A DNA stretch of 64,000 nt from PWXP01 sp034005525 (GCA_034005525.1 JAVEUP010000010.1:19303-83302), one strand, 5' to 3'. Positions 26,930 through 36,226 are shown, counted from the stretch's first letter. Program-made: numbers and translations. Notes: a model not told the origin generated them from the letters alone.

Positions 26930-27829
26930 TTACCGGCTTGCCGGTTGCCACTGAACCTCGACCAGTTTCGGGGGCCTCGGGGCAGCAGGCTCCGTCCGGT
27001 AGACCGCATGCCGGACGGCAACCTCGGCGGCGGGCCGGGCATTCTGGAGAGGACGCGACGTAGTCCGGTTGTTGGGTTCGATCAGAAGCGGGGCCGGCAT
27101 GCTATTGAGTTTCGTATTCGCATCCGGGATCGGTTTGAGGGCTTCCTCTTGCACGGGCTCTGGCCGGAGACTCGGCTGTTCGTCCGCCGGCGCGAAGGTG
27201 CGCGGAGTGAGGCCCTCGGACGATGCCGGACCCGGAGCGGTATACGGGGCAGGCTCCGGAGCAACGTACGTTTGGGCCGGCGGCAAGGCCGGCGTACAGC
27301 AGCTCGCGCTGGGAACGCTCGATACGACCTCGCTGCTCACGTAGGACGCACCCATGACGACCGGCGAATACGAGACCGCAGGCGCGTAGGTCGGTGAACA
27401 CACCATCCGGTACGTTGTCGTGGGAACCGTGCGCCCGAAAAGGCTCCCGGTCCTGGGACTGTACGTGGTGATCGTACAGCCGGTACATGGGTCGTACCGC
27501 TGCTCCACCTTGGGACCGAACAACGCCGTCAGGATGGGACGCGTCGGGGGCCGATACTGGGTTTCCTGAACGTAGTAACAGGTTTGGCTCGGACAGGCGA
27601 CGGCCGGCGCGGAGCAGAGCGAAACGGGAGTGCCACATCCGACCGACGGGACACTCGAAACAGCCGTGGGTCCGTAATACGGGGGCGCGTAGGTTGTCTG
27701 GGCAACCGAAGCGCCTTGCGAGCGGCCGCAAAGCCAGTCGAACAGGGCACAGGCCCGGGCCGTAGCGGGCATCCCAACGACGATGGCGGCGAGCCCCACG
27801 AGCAACAGGGCGCGAAGATGCTTTGTCAT
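26930..27829 (-). CDS. Secreted Cys/Pro/Ser-rich planctomycete protein
   Basis: 299 residues. The ATG at 27829 is preferred because GGAG lies 7 bases upstream; another ATG is at 27835. Signal peptide of about 25 residues (LLLVGLAAIVVGMPATARA), then a Cys-containing region with repeated Tyr-Ala-Pro, Ser-Val-Pro and Cys-Pro patches (CALFDWLCG, DPCTGCTITTYSPRTGSLFG), then a Pro-rich, probably disordered tail. No enzyme motif. Planctomycetes have many such surface proteins. Confidence 0.7.
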   Translation of the reverse strand: MTKHLRALLLVGLAAIVVGMPATARACALFDWLCGRSQGASVAQTTYAPPYYGPTAVSSVPSVGCGTPVSLCSAPAVACPSQTCYYVQETQYRPPTRPILTALFGPKVEQRYDPCTGCTITTYSPRTGSLFGRTVPTTTYRMVCSPTYAPAVSYSPVVMGASYVSSEVVSSVPSASCCTPALPPAQTYVAPEPAPYTAPGPASSEGLTPRTFAPADEQPSLRPEPVQEEALKPIPDANTKLNSMPAPLLIEPNNRTTSRPLQNARPAAEVAVRHAVYRTEPAAPRPPKLVEVQWQPASR

Positions 27830-28103
27830 GATCATGCTCCAATCGTTTACGAGGACTCCCTTATCAGACCACGCCGCCGGCCCGGCGTCAACAGGGCGCC
27901 GCAACAAGACGGCTATTTGGTAGTCTTTGCCGATTCGAGAGTCTACACCAATTGTTCCGAAAGTAAGGGCAACCTGCACTCATCGGCCCGATAACCCCTC
28001 CGCACGTGTGACGGGCGAAGCCCACCCTGCAAGCTGCCTTATCTTCAAGCATAGTTCATCTTCAGGCTGCGGTTCGGAAGCAAGCAGGGCGGGCTTTGCC
28101 CGC

Positions 28104-28799
28104 CTATTCGCTTTTACGCTGCCGGCCTTCATAAAGGTCGTAAAGCCGGAAGAGCAGTTCGCGCAGATTTCCGCCATAGCGTGGGAATAGGCGGGCGACG
28201 TCATTTGGGTCGATATGTACGTCGAACCCGTTCTGCAATTCCGCCACGATGTGTTGGGCCAGGGTCAGATCAACCCCGGTTCGGAACAAAACGGGGAGCC
28301 CCACCGGGCCGTGCGAGGTCACCAGGAGTCCGAGCCGGCGGCGCCAGCAAAGCCAGCGGAGCCGGCATCGGCTGAGACGCCCGAGCTGTTCGTACCCGTC
28401 GATCACAACAACGAGCGCCGGGCCCGGCCGTGCGCAGGGTTGGTCGAGGGTGCTCGTCTTTGAGGCATGCTGAGTGGACAGTTCCGCATCAACGGTCGCC
28501 TGGGCATCGAGTGTTGCAGCGAAGCCCCTTGGAAGCCGGCGCTGACCGTCGTGCAATCCGACCGCGGCAACGTGCATGCCGCGCTGCTTCAGAGCGGGCA
28601 GGAGCGCCGCCAGGAGCGTCGATTTTCCGGAACCGTGCGGCCCGATAATCGCCCCCCGCCACGCGGCGCGCTGAAACCTGCCGATCAGGCCGGCAGGGTC
28701 TTCACCGGCTGAGAACCAAAACGGAATGGCGCCGGGGCGAATCCGCCGCGTGCAGAAGGGATTTGCCGGGGCGTCGGCTTCGGGGAGGCGATGGCTCAC
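28104..28799 (-). CDS. P-loop ATPase-like protein, last gene of a coupled operon
   Basis: 231 residues from a GTG at 28799 whose bases overlap the TGA of the preceding gene (GTGA). A Walker A motif IGPHGSGKSTLL lies near residue 49; LVVVIDGYEQLGR is a plausible Walker B. The C-terminus (FPRYGGNLRELLFRLYD) is helical. The family is not one I can name. Tight overlap with the arrestin-like and DUF3592 genes indicates a shared function. A GGCGGGC-AAA-GCCCGCC hairpin begins at the stop codon. Confidence 0.65.
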   Translation of the reverse strand: MSHRLPEADAPANPFCTRRIRPGAIPFWFSAGEDPAGLIGRFQRAAWRGAIIGPHGSGKSTLLAALLPALKQRGMHVAAVGLHDGQRRLPRGFAATLDAQATVDAELSTQHASKTSTLDQPCARPGPALVVVIDGYEQLGRLSRCRLRWLCWRRRLGLLVTSHGPVGLPVLFRTGVDLTLAQHIVAELQNGFDVHIDPNDVARLFPRYGGNLRELLFRLYDLYEGRQRKSE

Positions 28800-29197
28800 G
28801 GTTCGACCGACTCCACGGCGGGCAGACTGCCAAGTTGAAAGCCGCGCTGTCCGATGATCTCGCGACCGCCCTGGAGAAAGGCCCGGACGCGTACACACCA
28901 CCGCACCTTCAAAATGGCGCCGCTGTACGAAAGGGGCGTCTGCGGCAAGGTGGTCTCGAAGCGATGGGCCCGATTCGGCGCGATCCATTCGCCTGCCTCG
29001 GCGCTGGTGCGCCAGAAGGCGTGGACGGCCATGTCTTCCTCGCCCTTCCCCTCGGTGTACCAAAGGACCGACGTTTCAACGGCCTTCACTTCGTCGGTGG
29101 TCACCCCGCGCAGCCAGAAGCTCCCCGCCAGGATTGCGCCGGGCAGGTACGCAACCACGTCTTGGTCAAAGCGGATGACGACCGCCGGTCTACTCAT
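28796..29197 (-). CDS. Arrestin-like beta-sandwich protein
   Basis: 133 residues from the ATG 29197, overlapping the end of the DUF3592 gene by 8 bases. The pattern (LPGAILAGSFWLRG, AVETSVLWYTEGKGEEDM, HRFETTLPQTPLSYSG, LKVRWCVRVRAFL) is that of an arrestin-like fold, similar to the C-terminal part of the upstream protein. No signal peptide or membrane segment. Function unknown. Confidence 0.6.
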   Translation of the reverse strand: MSRPAVVIRFDQDVVAYLPGAILAGSFWLRGVTTDEVKAVETSVLWYTEGKGEEDMAVHAFWRTSAEAGEWIAPNRAHRFETTLPQTPLSYSGAILKVRWCVRVRAFLQGGREIIGQRGFQLGSLPAVESVEP

Positions 29198-30509
29198 GGC
29201 CGCCGTTCTGCTCCTGAGGATACACAATGACGGGGTAGTCGCGGCGATACTTGGGCCAGCCGGCAACCCGGCCCTCGACGACCAGCCGCCACGTTACCGA
29301 ATTGTGCTCCGACCTGAACGAGTGCATGGCTCCGACAGGCACAACGAACTCGCACCTGGCCTGGAACGGCGTTGCCCGCCCGACCGTCAACCGTTCACCG
29401 CGATAGAGTCGTTCCGCGTACACGCCGCGCGCTTCGGTGCGGGTGTTGGTGCCCTCACGATAGGTTGCCCGTTCTTCGCAGTGGAGTTGCACCTGGAGTT
29501 CGTCGAGCGGCAGCCGGCCCGGCTGTGAAATGAACACCTCGTATCGGCCGCCGGGGTGCAGCGGATGGTCTGACAGCTCGACCTGGGTTGGGCCGAGGGC
29601 GGTCGCCAGAAGCAATTGGCGGATCAGTACTGCGATGAGCAGGATGCCCACCAGAACAAAAGGCGCCAGGAAGACCGTCAGAATCCAGTCCGGGTCACCC
29701 GACAAGTGCCCGTTGACCACCCACATCAAAAACACGCCAACGACGCCGTTCCACCCCAAACACGCCAGGAGGATGCCGAAGAGCGCCCACCCGGGTGAAG
29801 TGCCGATCGGCAACCGATACCGCAGCATCGTGCCCGGGCTGTTGGTGATGTCGGAGCCTTCCGGGACGGTGGGGAACTCGGTTGCGGCGTGGCCGTTGCC
29901 CGCGAGCAACTCACGGCCTGCGGCACGGCGGGAGATGATGGCGCGCCGCTCTGCCGAGGTGTTCCAACGCAGCAGGCTGAAGAGCACCCCGCCGGCCCCG
30001 AACAGCACGAAAAGGAGGGGAAGCGCCAGAACCGGCCAGACCCACCACCGGTAGCCTCGCACCAGGACAACAACCTCGGGCTGGGTGGGGTCGTACCAAC
30101 ATCGGTACTCTTCGCCGCGTGCGAATTGGTCGAGGACGGCTGCCGCCTCCTCCCGCTCGGCGGAATACGAGTTGGCTGCATTGGTTGCCGTGGCGATGTC
30201 GTAAGTCCAGGCGGTGAAGGAGCGGCCGTTGATGCCGTAACGGATCTTGACCTCGGGCCGGTACAGCTTGTCTTCGTGGTTCTCGCGTTCCGCAAGGCGT
30301 TTGTCGAGCACGACGCACGTGTGTTCCACGAACTCGTGGTTGGCCCGCCATTCGGGGAGAACGATTCCATAGAGCAGTGCGGCAAGAACTCCGGCGCCGG
30401 CCACCAGCAAGGTGGCAAAGAACGCGGCCTCTCCGGCGACGCCCAGCTTACTCGAGCCGGTGCGCCGATGTCCCCGTTTCTTCCCGTAAATGCGTATCCC
30501 GCGCGGCAA
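29190..30509 (-). CDS. DUF3592 membrane protein with arrestin-like C-terminal domain
   Basis: 439 residues from a TTG at 30509 with GGGAGG eight bases upstream; a TTG at 30587 is also in frame. Hydrophobic helix near residues 30-50, then a DUF3592 domain (TCVVLDKRL, RPEVKIRYGINGRSFTAWTYD, CWYDPTQPEVVVL), a second helix (VWPVLALPLLFVLFGAGGVL), two more membrane spans near 230-290, and a C-terminal arrestin-like sandwich (PGGRYEVFISQPGRLPLDEL to SVTWRLVVEGRV). First gene of a three-gene operon. Confidence 0.75.
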   Translation of the reverse strand: MPRGIRIYGKKRGHRRTGSSKLGVAGEAAFFATLLVAGAGVLAALLYGIVLPEWRANHEFVEHTCVVLDKRLAERENHEDKLYRPEVKIRYGINGRSFTAWTYDIATATNAANSYSAEREEAAAVLDQFARGEEYRCWYDPTQPEVVVLVRGYRWWVWPVLALPLLFVLFGAGGVLFSLLRWNTSAERRAIISRRAAGRELLAGNGHAATEFPTVPEGSDITNSPGTMLRYRLPIGTSPGWALFGILLACLGWNGVVGVFLMWVVNGHLSGDPDWILTVFLAPFVLVGILLIAVLIRQLLLATALGPTQVELSDHPLHPGGRYEVFISQPGRLPLDELQVQLHCEERATYREGTNTRTEARGVYAERLYRGERLTVGRATPFQARCEFVVPVGAMHSFRSEHNSVTWRLVVEGRVAGWPKYRRDYPVIVYPQEQNGGHE

Positions 30510-30614
30510 CTTGGATATCCTCCCGGAATCGGCTTGAGGAGCCGTTCGCCGCCGCAAGCCGAAAGCCTCTTGCCCTAACCGGCACAACGGCCGGCTGCCA
30601 AGGACCGGCGACGG

Positions 30615-30923
30615 TCAACGAGGCTGCGATGGCGGCTCCTGGTCCGGCCCGGATTCCGAATCGGGCCTTGCCTGGCGGTAGAATCCGATCCCTTCCAGCG
30701 CCTTGTACACCTCTTCCAAGGTCTTCTCCCCGAAGTTGGAGATTGCCAACAGGTCGTCCCGCGTGCAATGAAGAAGATCGTCGACCGTGAAGATTCCCCG
30801 CTCTTCCAGACAATTTGTCGTGCGAACCGTCAGTCCAATTTCCGCCGTACTCAGCTCCAGCTTCGCTGCCAGTTCCCGTTCCTCATCTGCAACCGTGTGT
30901 CTCAGGGGAATTCGAGTTCCCAT
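30615..30923 (-). CDS. Stand-alone RNA polymerase alpha C-terminal domain protein
   Basis: 102 residues; GGGAGGG precedes the ATG. Residues about 26-82 match the alpha-CTD of RNA polymerase with its two helix-hairpin-helix units (LTVRTTNCLEERGIFTVDDL, LLAISNFGEKTLEEVYKAL). The N-terminal assembly domain is absent, so this is not RpoA. It could bind UP-element DNA or activators, or act as a helix-hairpin-helix DNA-binding protein. The Pro/Glu-rich tail is probably disordered. Confidence 0.85.
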   Translation of the reverse strand: MGTRIPLRHTVADEERELAAKLELSTAEIGLTVRTTNCLEERGIFTVDDLLHCTRDDLLAISNFGEKTLEEVYKALEGIGFYRQARPDSESGPDQEPPSQPR

Positions 30924-31091
30924 GGGGTCCCTCCCAGAAATAAGCCGAACGATCCGTAAACGCCTCTGTACTATTGTCCCGCGAACAGCCCGTTCCGGCA
31001 ACCGATCGCAGGGGCCTATCCTTCCACTTTCATTCATGGCACGGTGGGCAAATCGCCCACGCGCCCATCCGTTCCGCCGTGGAAGGGCGAG

Positions 31092-31152
31092 TGGCTCCCA
31101 TGAATGTGGCGGAAAAGGCCCTCTGCGCCTACCCCCCCGCGACCGGCTACCA
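31092..31152 (+). repeat. Dispersed intergenic repeat, degenerate copy G
   Basis: GAGTGGCTCCCATGAATG, then GCGGAAAAGGCCCT and CCCCCGCGACCGGCTAC, aligning block by block with copies B and C. Lies between the divergent alpha-CTD and SGNH genes. Confidence 0.35.
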
Positions 31153-31281
31153 AGACATTCGGGGCGATCCGGGAGTATACCAACCGGTTCGCAGCCTGGA
31201 TAGTCCCCCGGAGTCCTTTGGGCTATAGTAAATGCGTTGAAAGTGGCCCGCGAGCCGTGCATTACCCTTGGGAGGATAGAC

Positions 31282-31947
31282 ATGCTACGTATTTCGCGTC
31301 ATTTTGCCGTTGCCCTGGTTCTCTCGCACACGATTGTCTGTTTCGGACTTGGCTCCGATGCGGTGAAAAACCGCTGGGAACCCAAAATCGAGCAATTCGA
31401 GGCCCGGGACCGGGAGCAGATGCCTCCATTAGGGGGCATTCTCTTCATCGGCAGTTCGAGCATCGTTGGCTGGGACGTGGAACGTTACTTCCCCGATCTG
31501 CCGGTGATCAACCGCGGCTTCGGCGGCTCGCAGATTGCCGACTCGGTCCTCTTCGCGCCGCGCATCGTCTTCCCGTACAAGCCCAAGACCGTCGTGTTGT
31601 ACGCGGGCGACAACGACATCAGCGCCGGAAAGACGCCGCAGCAGGTGTTAGCCGACTTCCGGCAATTCGTCGAGGTCGTGCATTCGGCGCTGCCGAAGAC
31701 GAAGATCGTCTTCATCGCCATCAAGCCGAGCATTCGCCGATGGCACTTGATCGAGAACATCCGGGAGGCCAACCGGCTCGTCGGAGCGGTCGTCGCCGAG
31801 GACGACCGGCTCGTCTACATCGATATCGACGCACCTTCGATCGGCGAGGATGGAAAGCCCCGACCCGAGTTGCTGAAGTCGGACGGGCTGCACCTGAACG
31901 CCGACGGATACCAGCTCTGGTCCTCGCTGGTTCGGCCGCACCTGTAG
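31282..31947 (+). CDS. Secreted SGNH/GDSL-type hydrolase
   Basis: 221 residues; GGGAGGA precedes the ATG at 31282. Signal peptide of about 25 residues, then the SGNH blocks: I (FIGSSSIVGWD, catalytic Ser at about 59), II (NRGFGGSQIAD), III (YAGDNDI, with the Asn) and V (SDGLHLNADGY, with Asp and His). Acts on carbohydrate or ester acyl groups outside the cytoplasm; exact substrate unknown. Confidence 0.9.
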   Translation: MLRISRHFAVALVLSHTIVCFGLGSDAVKNRWEPKIEQFEARDREQMPPLGGILFIGSSSIVGWDVERYFPDLPVINRGFGGSQIADSVLFAPRIVFPYKPKTVVLYAGDNDISAGKTPQQVLADFRQFVEVVHSALPKTKIVFIAIKPSIRRWHLIENIREANRLVGAVVAEDDRLVYIDIDAPSIGEDGKPRPELLKSDGLHLNADGYQLWSSLVRPHL

Positions 31948-32004
31948 GGCGCTCGCAAGAGTCGGCTCACGCCGAGCCGATGACGGCGCTTGTAGCAGAC
32001 TCGA

Positions 32005-32487
32005 CTACGGTCGTGAGAGCATCTCAACGGCCAACTCAATCAGTGCTTCCGTGGCATGAAGCCGCCCACGGCCGGGAAGGTCGCGGAGCGCTGTTTGAGC
32101 CACATCGTCCGCAACCCGCCCGGCACGGAAAGCACGAACAATCAGGCCGACAGACCCGACCACGGGAATGGCAAGCTGCGAGCACGCCTTACGGGCCTCA
32201 TGTTCATCGCACAGGACAAGGATATCGCCAGTGTCCTTCTGGCGGACGGCATAGCCCAATGCAGCCAACTCGCCCGAGTCTAATTTCCACGACGAAAGCT
32301 CGGCCGGGTAGGGAGGCGTAACCACCCTCCGCCGCAATCGGCTGTCGGTCAGGGCGTGCGGCTCATACTTGTCTACTTCCTGCCACACTGGCTCAACGAC
32401 GTCGATCGTCTGTGGCGGCAGCGCCCAGGATATCGCGTCAACCCAATAGAGGTGGAGGATGGGGCCCGCGTCGGCGATAACAATCAT
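32005..32487 (-). CDS. PIN-like (DUF3368) toxin, putative
   Basis: 160 residues. N-terminus MIVIADAGPILHLYWVDA carries the first PIN acidic residue. LDSGELAALGYA, LCDEHEARKACSQLAIPVVG and VGLIVRAFRAG follow the DUF3368 pattern of PIN-domain ribonucleases. Its ATG overlaps the TGA of the antitoxin gene (ATGA), the classic type II toxin-antitoxin arrangement. Target RNA unknown. Confidence 0.75.
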   Translation of the reverse strand: MIVIADAGPILHLYWVDAISWALPPQTIDVVEPVWQEVDKYEPHALTDSRLRRRVVTPPYPAELSSWKLDSGELAALGYAVRQKDTGDILVLCDEHEARKACSQLAIPVVGSVGLIVRAFRAGRVADDVAQTALRDLPGRGRLHATEALIELAVEMLSRP

Positions 32488-32696
32488 GTTGCCCGCGACT
32501 CCTTCGTTGCCCACGCGAGATCTGCTCGCACATCGTCCTCTGTCAGTGGTTGGCGATCGTAGGGCTTCTTAGGTGCAGCTTCCGCTTCGTTCCAGGATAC
32601 GCGCACTGTCGTGCCGTCCGGTAGTTGCACGTCCGGAGGCAGCTTGACGGTCCCCCGTTCCACTACCCCGGTAGTTTCATGTGTACTATTCATCAT
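32484..32696 (-). CDS. Antitoxin of PIN-toxin pair
   Basis: 70 residues (69 from the second ATG, 32693, which is better spaced from GGAG). The N-terminus forms a short beta-hairpin (GVVERGTVKLPPDVQLPDGT) like DUF104/AbrB-type antitoxins; the acidic C-terminal helix (PLTEDDVRADLAWATKE) would bind the toxin. It lies 30 bases from the ABC-transporter operon on the same strand, so read-through from that operon is possible. Confidence 0.65.
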   Translation of the reverse strand: MMNSTHETTGVVERGTVKLPPDVQLPDGTTVRVSWNEAEAAPKKPYDRQPLTEDDVRADLAWATKESRAT

Positions 32697-32726
32697 GGAC
32701 TCCGTAACTACCCCGTCGGTTTCTCT

Positions 32727-33401
32727 CTAACTCCCAGCGGCTGTCGGCGCCAGCGTGCCGGACGCCATTTCCAGCGCGCGGTGGGCATACCCGGCGGCGT
32801 CGGCGTGGTGGGTGACCATGAGCACCGTGCCGCCGCTCTGGGCAAAGGCTGTCAGATAGCTGAGCACACGCTCGGCGTTTGCCGCGTCGAGGTTGCCGGT
32901 GGGCTCGTCGGCAAGCAGGAGCTTGGGATCGTGGAACAGCGCTCGCGCCAGCGCCACACGCTGACGCTCGCCCGTGCTCAACGCCGCCGGCACGTGGGCG
33001 GCGCGGTCCGCGAGTTGGAAATGATCAATCAGTTCGTAGGCGCGGGCCTTGGGGTTGGGGTGCGGCCGGGCCAGCGAAGGCGCCATGATGTTTTCCAGAA
33101 CCGAAAGGTACGGCACGAGGTAGAACTCCTGGAAGACGAATCCGATCCGCTCGGCACGGAAACGGCTGCGAGCTTCGGGCGAAAGCCGGTACGGGTCTTC
33201 CCCGTCGATGCGCACCTCGCCGGCGGTCGGCCGCAGCAGCGCGCCGAGGATCATCATCAGCGTGGTCTTGCCGCAGCCGCTCGGTCCCTGCACGGCCAGA
33301 AACTCGCCCGGTTCGGCCCGGAGCGACACGTCACTGAGTGCAGTCACCGTCCCGTTCGGGCCGGAGAACTGTTTGGTCAAACCTGAGGCTTCCAGCATCA
33401 A
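32727..33401 (-). CDS. ABC transporter ATPase, LolD/MacB-type
   Basis: 224 residues. Walker A GPSGCGKTTLM near 40, Q-loop FVFQEFYLVP, signature LSTGERQRVALARAL (Thr for the usual Gly in the second position), Walker B LLLADEPTGNLD and the H-loop THHAD. Starts on the TGA of the preceding permease gene, so it is coupled to it. With the two permeases it forms a lipoprotein- or peptide-exporting FtsX/MacB-type complex of unknown substrate. Confidence 0.9.
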   Translation of the reverse strand: MMLEASGLTKQFSGPNGTVTALSDVSLRAEPGEFLAVQGPSGCGKTTLMMILGALLRPTAGEVRIDGEDPYRLSPEARSRFRAERIGFVFQEFYLVPYLSVLENIMAPSLARPHPNPKARAYELIDHFQLADRAAHVPAALSTGERQRVALARALFHDPKLLLADEPTGNLDAANAERVLSYLTAFAQSGGTVLMVTHHADAAGYAHRALEMASGTLAPTAAGS

Positions 33402-34705
33402 CGTCCTCCCTCTCGCAGAATCATGGCCGGATCGGTCCGCGCGGCGAGCATGGCGGGGATCCAGGCCCCAAGGATAGAAACGGCCAGCGCGACCGTCAAC
33501 GCCAGGGCCGCCCAGTCGGGGCGCAGCATCTCGGCGGGCGTGAGGAGCACTTGGGCGCCGGACCCCGCGCCGCGGCCGAAGTAGACGCCAACCAGCACGC
33601 CGGCCGCGTAGCCGAGAACCCCGCCGGCAAGGCCCACCACCGCGGCCTTCGCGAGGAACATGGTCAGCACGCGGCCGGACCGCACGCCAATCGCACGCAG
33701 AATACCGTACTCGCCGCGGCGCAGCCGCACGTCGCGAAACGCCGAGAGTGCCAGCCAGACGGCGGCGGCGAGGATCAACACCGGGCTGAGCACGCCGGCC
33801 GTGGCTTCGCGCCGCGCGTGCATCGCCGCGTGGTGCTGCCGCTCCTGCTCCAAGGCGGCCTTGGCTTCCTCACCCACCCGCGCACGCGATTCGTAACGCG
33901 CCAGCACCCGCGAGCCCATTTCGACCACTTGCGTATCGGGCAGAACACGTCCGACCTCGCCGCGGACGCTGTGCAACCCCACGCCCTGGCACGACATGCA
34001 CTTCAGCGCAAGGATGGCGTTAATCTGTCCTTGCCGGCCGAGAAGCTCCTGTGCTTCGCCCAACGCGATCCACGCGGTGATGTCGTCGCGGCTGCCTCGC
34101 TCCTCGTGGCACCGGTGGACGGCGAAATCGCGCCCCAGAAGCCGCACGGTGTCGCCCTCCTTCGCGGAAAGGAGTTGCTGAAGCTGGTAGCCGAGCACGA
34201 CGGTGCCCTGGGGAACCATGTGTCCCAGATCGAGCGGCTTCTTCGCCTTCTGATCGGGATAGGATACATAGCCGCGCGTGCCGATCAGCAGGATCGTCCG
34301 CCCGTCCTGTTCCGGCCACTCGACCCGCTGCTGCAACGTGGGCAGAAGATGTTGCACGGTCATCAGGTTCGAGGAGGCCAGGCGGTCGACGTACTCCTCG
34401 GGCATGTACTGCTTGCCGTAACCCTCCGTGTACCAGTCGCGCAGGTTCTGATCCTGCGGGACGATCAGCAGGTTGTAGCTGAGCTTCAGCGAAGCCTTGC
34501 GCATTTCGTCGCCCAGTTCCGCCATAAGCGACTCGACCCGCTCCTCGTGTGCTTCCAGCACCTGTTCACTCTGCCGCTGGTGCAAGTCGAGCGCCATGAG
34601 CGATCCGACCAGCGCGGCCACGGCCACAGCCACGGCGGCCAGGGCCAGCAGCGAGGCCGACTTGCGGAAAACGATTTCCTTGAAGGTCATTCGCCAGATA
34701 TTCAT
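33398..34705 (-). CDS. FtsX/MacB-type ABC permease
   Basis: 435 residues: one N-terminal helix (residues about 15-37), a periplasmic domain of about 240 residues, then three C-terminal helices forming the FtsX domain (VLSPVLILAAAVWLAL, the EYGILRAIGVRSGRVL element, then the last two helices). Second gene of the operon, with the ATPase overlapping its stop. Confidence 0.88.
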   Translation of the reverse strand: MNIWRMTFKEIVFRKSASLLALAAVAVAVAALVGSLMALDLHQRQSEQVLEAHEERVESLMAELGDEMRKASLKLSYNLLIVPQDQNLRDWYTEGYGKQYMPEEYVDRLASSNLMTVQHLLPTLQQRVEWPEQDGRTILLIGTRGYVSYPDQKAKKPLDLGHMVPQGTVVLGYQLQQLLSAKEGDTVRLLGRDFAVHRCHEERGSRDDITAWIALGEAQELLGRQGQINAILALKCMSCQGVGLHSVRGEVGRVLPDTQVVEMGSRVLARYESRARVGEEAKAALEQERQHHAAMHARREATAGVLSPVLILAAAVWLALSAFRDVRLRRGEYGILRAIGVRSGRVLTMFLAKAAVVGLAGGVLGYAAGVLVGVYFGRGAGSGAQVLLTPAEMLRPDWAALALTVALAVSILGAWIPAMLAARTDPAMILREGGR

Positions 34706-34744
34706 AAGGTCGTCTCCCGGAATACTTCAGTGCTTTCCACCGCA

Positions 34745-34809
34745 GGAGTTCACGCCTCAGCGTGTTGAATTCGGTCCAATCTTGATTCACACGCTGAAGC
34801 GTGAACTCC
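34745..34809. repeat. 20-bp inverted repeat within ABC operon
   Basis: GGAGTTCACGCCTCAGCGTG (34745-34764) pairs with 34790-34809 with one mismatch; spacer 25 bases. It sits in the 113-base gap between the two permease genes and could be an attenuator/processing hairpin or a mobile palindrome. Confidence 0.65.
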
Positions 34810-34818
34810 AACGGCCGC

Positions 34819-36123
34819 TCATCCCGCGCGAAGCGCCGTGGCCGGGTCCTCGCGTGCCGCGGCCAGCGCGGCGACCGATGCCGCCACTGTGGACAACACG
34901 ATCGCCACCACCAGACCCGCCACCAACAACCCGGGCTGAAACGGCCCCAGCCCGCCGCCGGCTCCGGACGCCAGCACGGCTGCCGCTGCCAGGCCGGCTA
35001 CCGTCCCCGCCGCGCCGAGGGCGAGCCAGCGGCCAAGGAAGATGGCGGCCAGGCGCCGGGCGCGAAGTCCGCAGGCGCGCCAAATGCCAATCTCCGCCCG
35101 CCGTTCGGCCACGTTGCTCCACGCCAGCCAGCCGACCCACAGCCCGCACGAGGCCACGACCAGCACGTTGACCAACCCGGCAAGCCGCCGGCGGTCGCGG
35201 TTCAATTCGGCCTGCGCCGCACGCTCCTGTTCCAGTCGCTCCCGCTCAATCCGGTGCACGTGCACCGTGGCCAGCTTCGCGGCCAGAGTATCGGGCACGC
35301 GCTGGACCACCTGGGCGCCCGGCAGTACCGAGGCGACCTGCTCGCGCAGTTGCCCGATTTTTTCCAGCGCCGCAGGCGTGCTCTGGGCCAGAATCTCGCT
35401 AATGCTCTCGGGTTGGTCGAACAGCGCTTGGGCATCGCGAAGGGCCATGGTAATGGTGACGTCCTCCTGATTGCCCTCCTGAACCAGACAGCGTTCGACA
35501 CGGAATGTGCGGTCCATCAGGCGGATTTCATCGCCCTCGCTAAGCCCGAGCACCTTGTGGATTTCGTACCCGAGGACCACCGATCCCGGCCTGGGCGGCT
35601 GAAGGTAGCGCGCCGCCAGCGGGGCCGGCTCGTCCGGGTTTGAAGAAGGCTTGCCGTCCGTCGGGCTTGCCGGGGCGGCCGTGCGTTCGGGCGCTCCGCG
35701 GCCCGCCACCACGATCGGCCACTTCTGCTCCGGCCAGGTGATGCGCCGGCGCAACTGGCCCACCGGGTTGCGGACCAGCGGCAGGCCGGCCTCCTGGAGT
35801 TTTCGGACGGCCGTTTCCGGCATGGCAGGGGCCGATTCGTCCTGGGCGTACCAGTCGGTCATCTCCTGCCCTTTCGGCAGGATGGTGAGGTTGAATCCCA
35901 ACTCGCCCATCGCCCGGAACACGTCGGCCCGCATATCGGCCAACTGCTCCTGCAACTTGGCGTCCTTCGCGTCAAGCGCGCCGGCGGCGTCGGCTTCGTA
36001 TGCGCCGAGGAGCATGGCGGTGCCGGCAATCGCGCCGACTGCCAGCATGACGGCCACCAGTCCGGCAGCGGAATTCCACCGGTAGTGAAGCAGTTCACGG
36101 ATAATAACGCTATGCAGGCGCAT
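34819..36123 (-). CDS. FtsX/MacB-type ABC permease, second subunit
   Basis: 434 residues from the ATG 36123. Same layout as the next permease: N-terminal helix (AAGLVAVMLAVGAIAGTAML), a large periplasmic domain, and three C-terminal helices with the RRAEIGIWRACGLRARRLAA coupling element. Presumably forms a heterodimer with it; first gene of the operon. Confidence 0.86.
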   Translation of the reverse strand: MRLHSVIIRELLHYRWNSAAGLVAVMLAVGAIAGTAMLLGAYEADAAGALDAKDAKLQEQLADMRADVFRAMGELGFNLTILPKGQEMTDWYAQDESAPAMPETAVRKLQEAGLPLVRNPVGQLRRRITWPEQKWPIVVAGRGAPERTAAPASPTDGKPSSNPDEPAPLAARYLQPPRPGSVVLGYEIHKVLGLSEGDEIRLMDRTFRVERCLVQEGNQEDVTITMALRDAQALFDQPESISEILAQSTPAALEKIGQLREQVASVLPGAQVVQRVPDTLAAKLATVHVHRIERERLEQERAAQAELNRDRRRLAGLVNVLVVASCGLWVGWLAWSNVAERRAEIGIWRACGLRARRLAAIFLGRWLALGAAGTVAGLAAAAVLASGAGGGLGPFQPGLLVAGLVVAIVLSTVAASVAALAAAREDPATALRAG

Positions 36124-36226
36124 TGCCCTGTTTCGGTGAGAGTTCGCGGTTTGGGAAACCCACGGTTTCCGCCGGCCATCCATGCTTTTCCATTGTACCG
36201 CGATGGCAGGCCCTTGCCAACCAGCG

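Noticed and set aside
28088..28104. GGCGGGC/GCCCGCC hairpin as a rho-independent terminator of the P-loop gene
   Set aside because: The stem is strong but there is no T-run after it in the direction of transcription.
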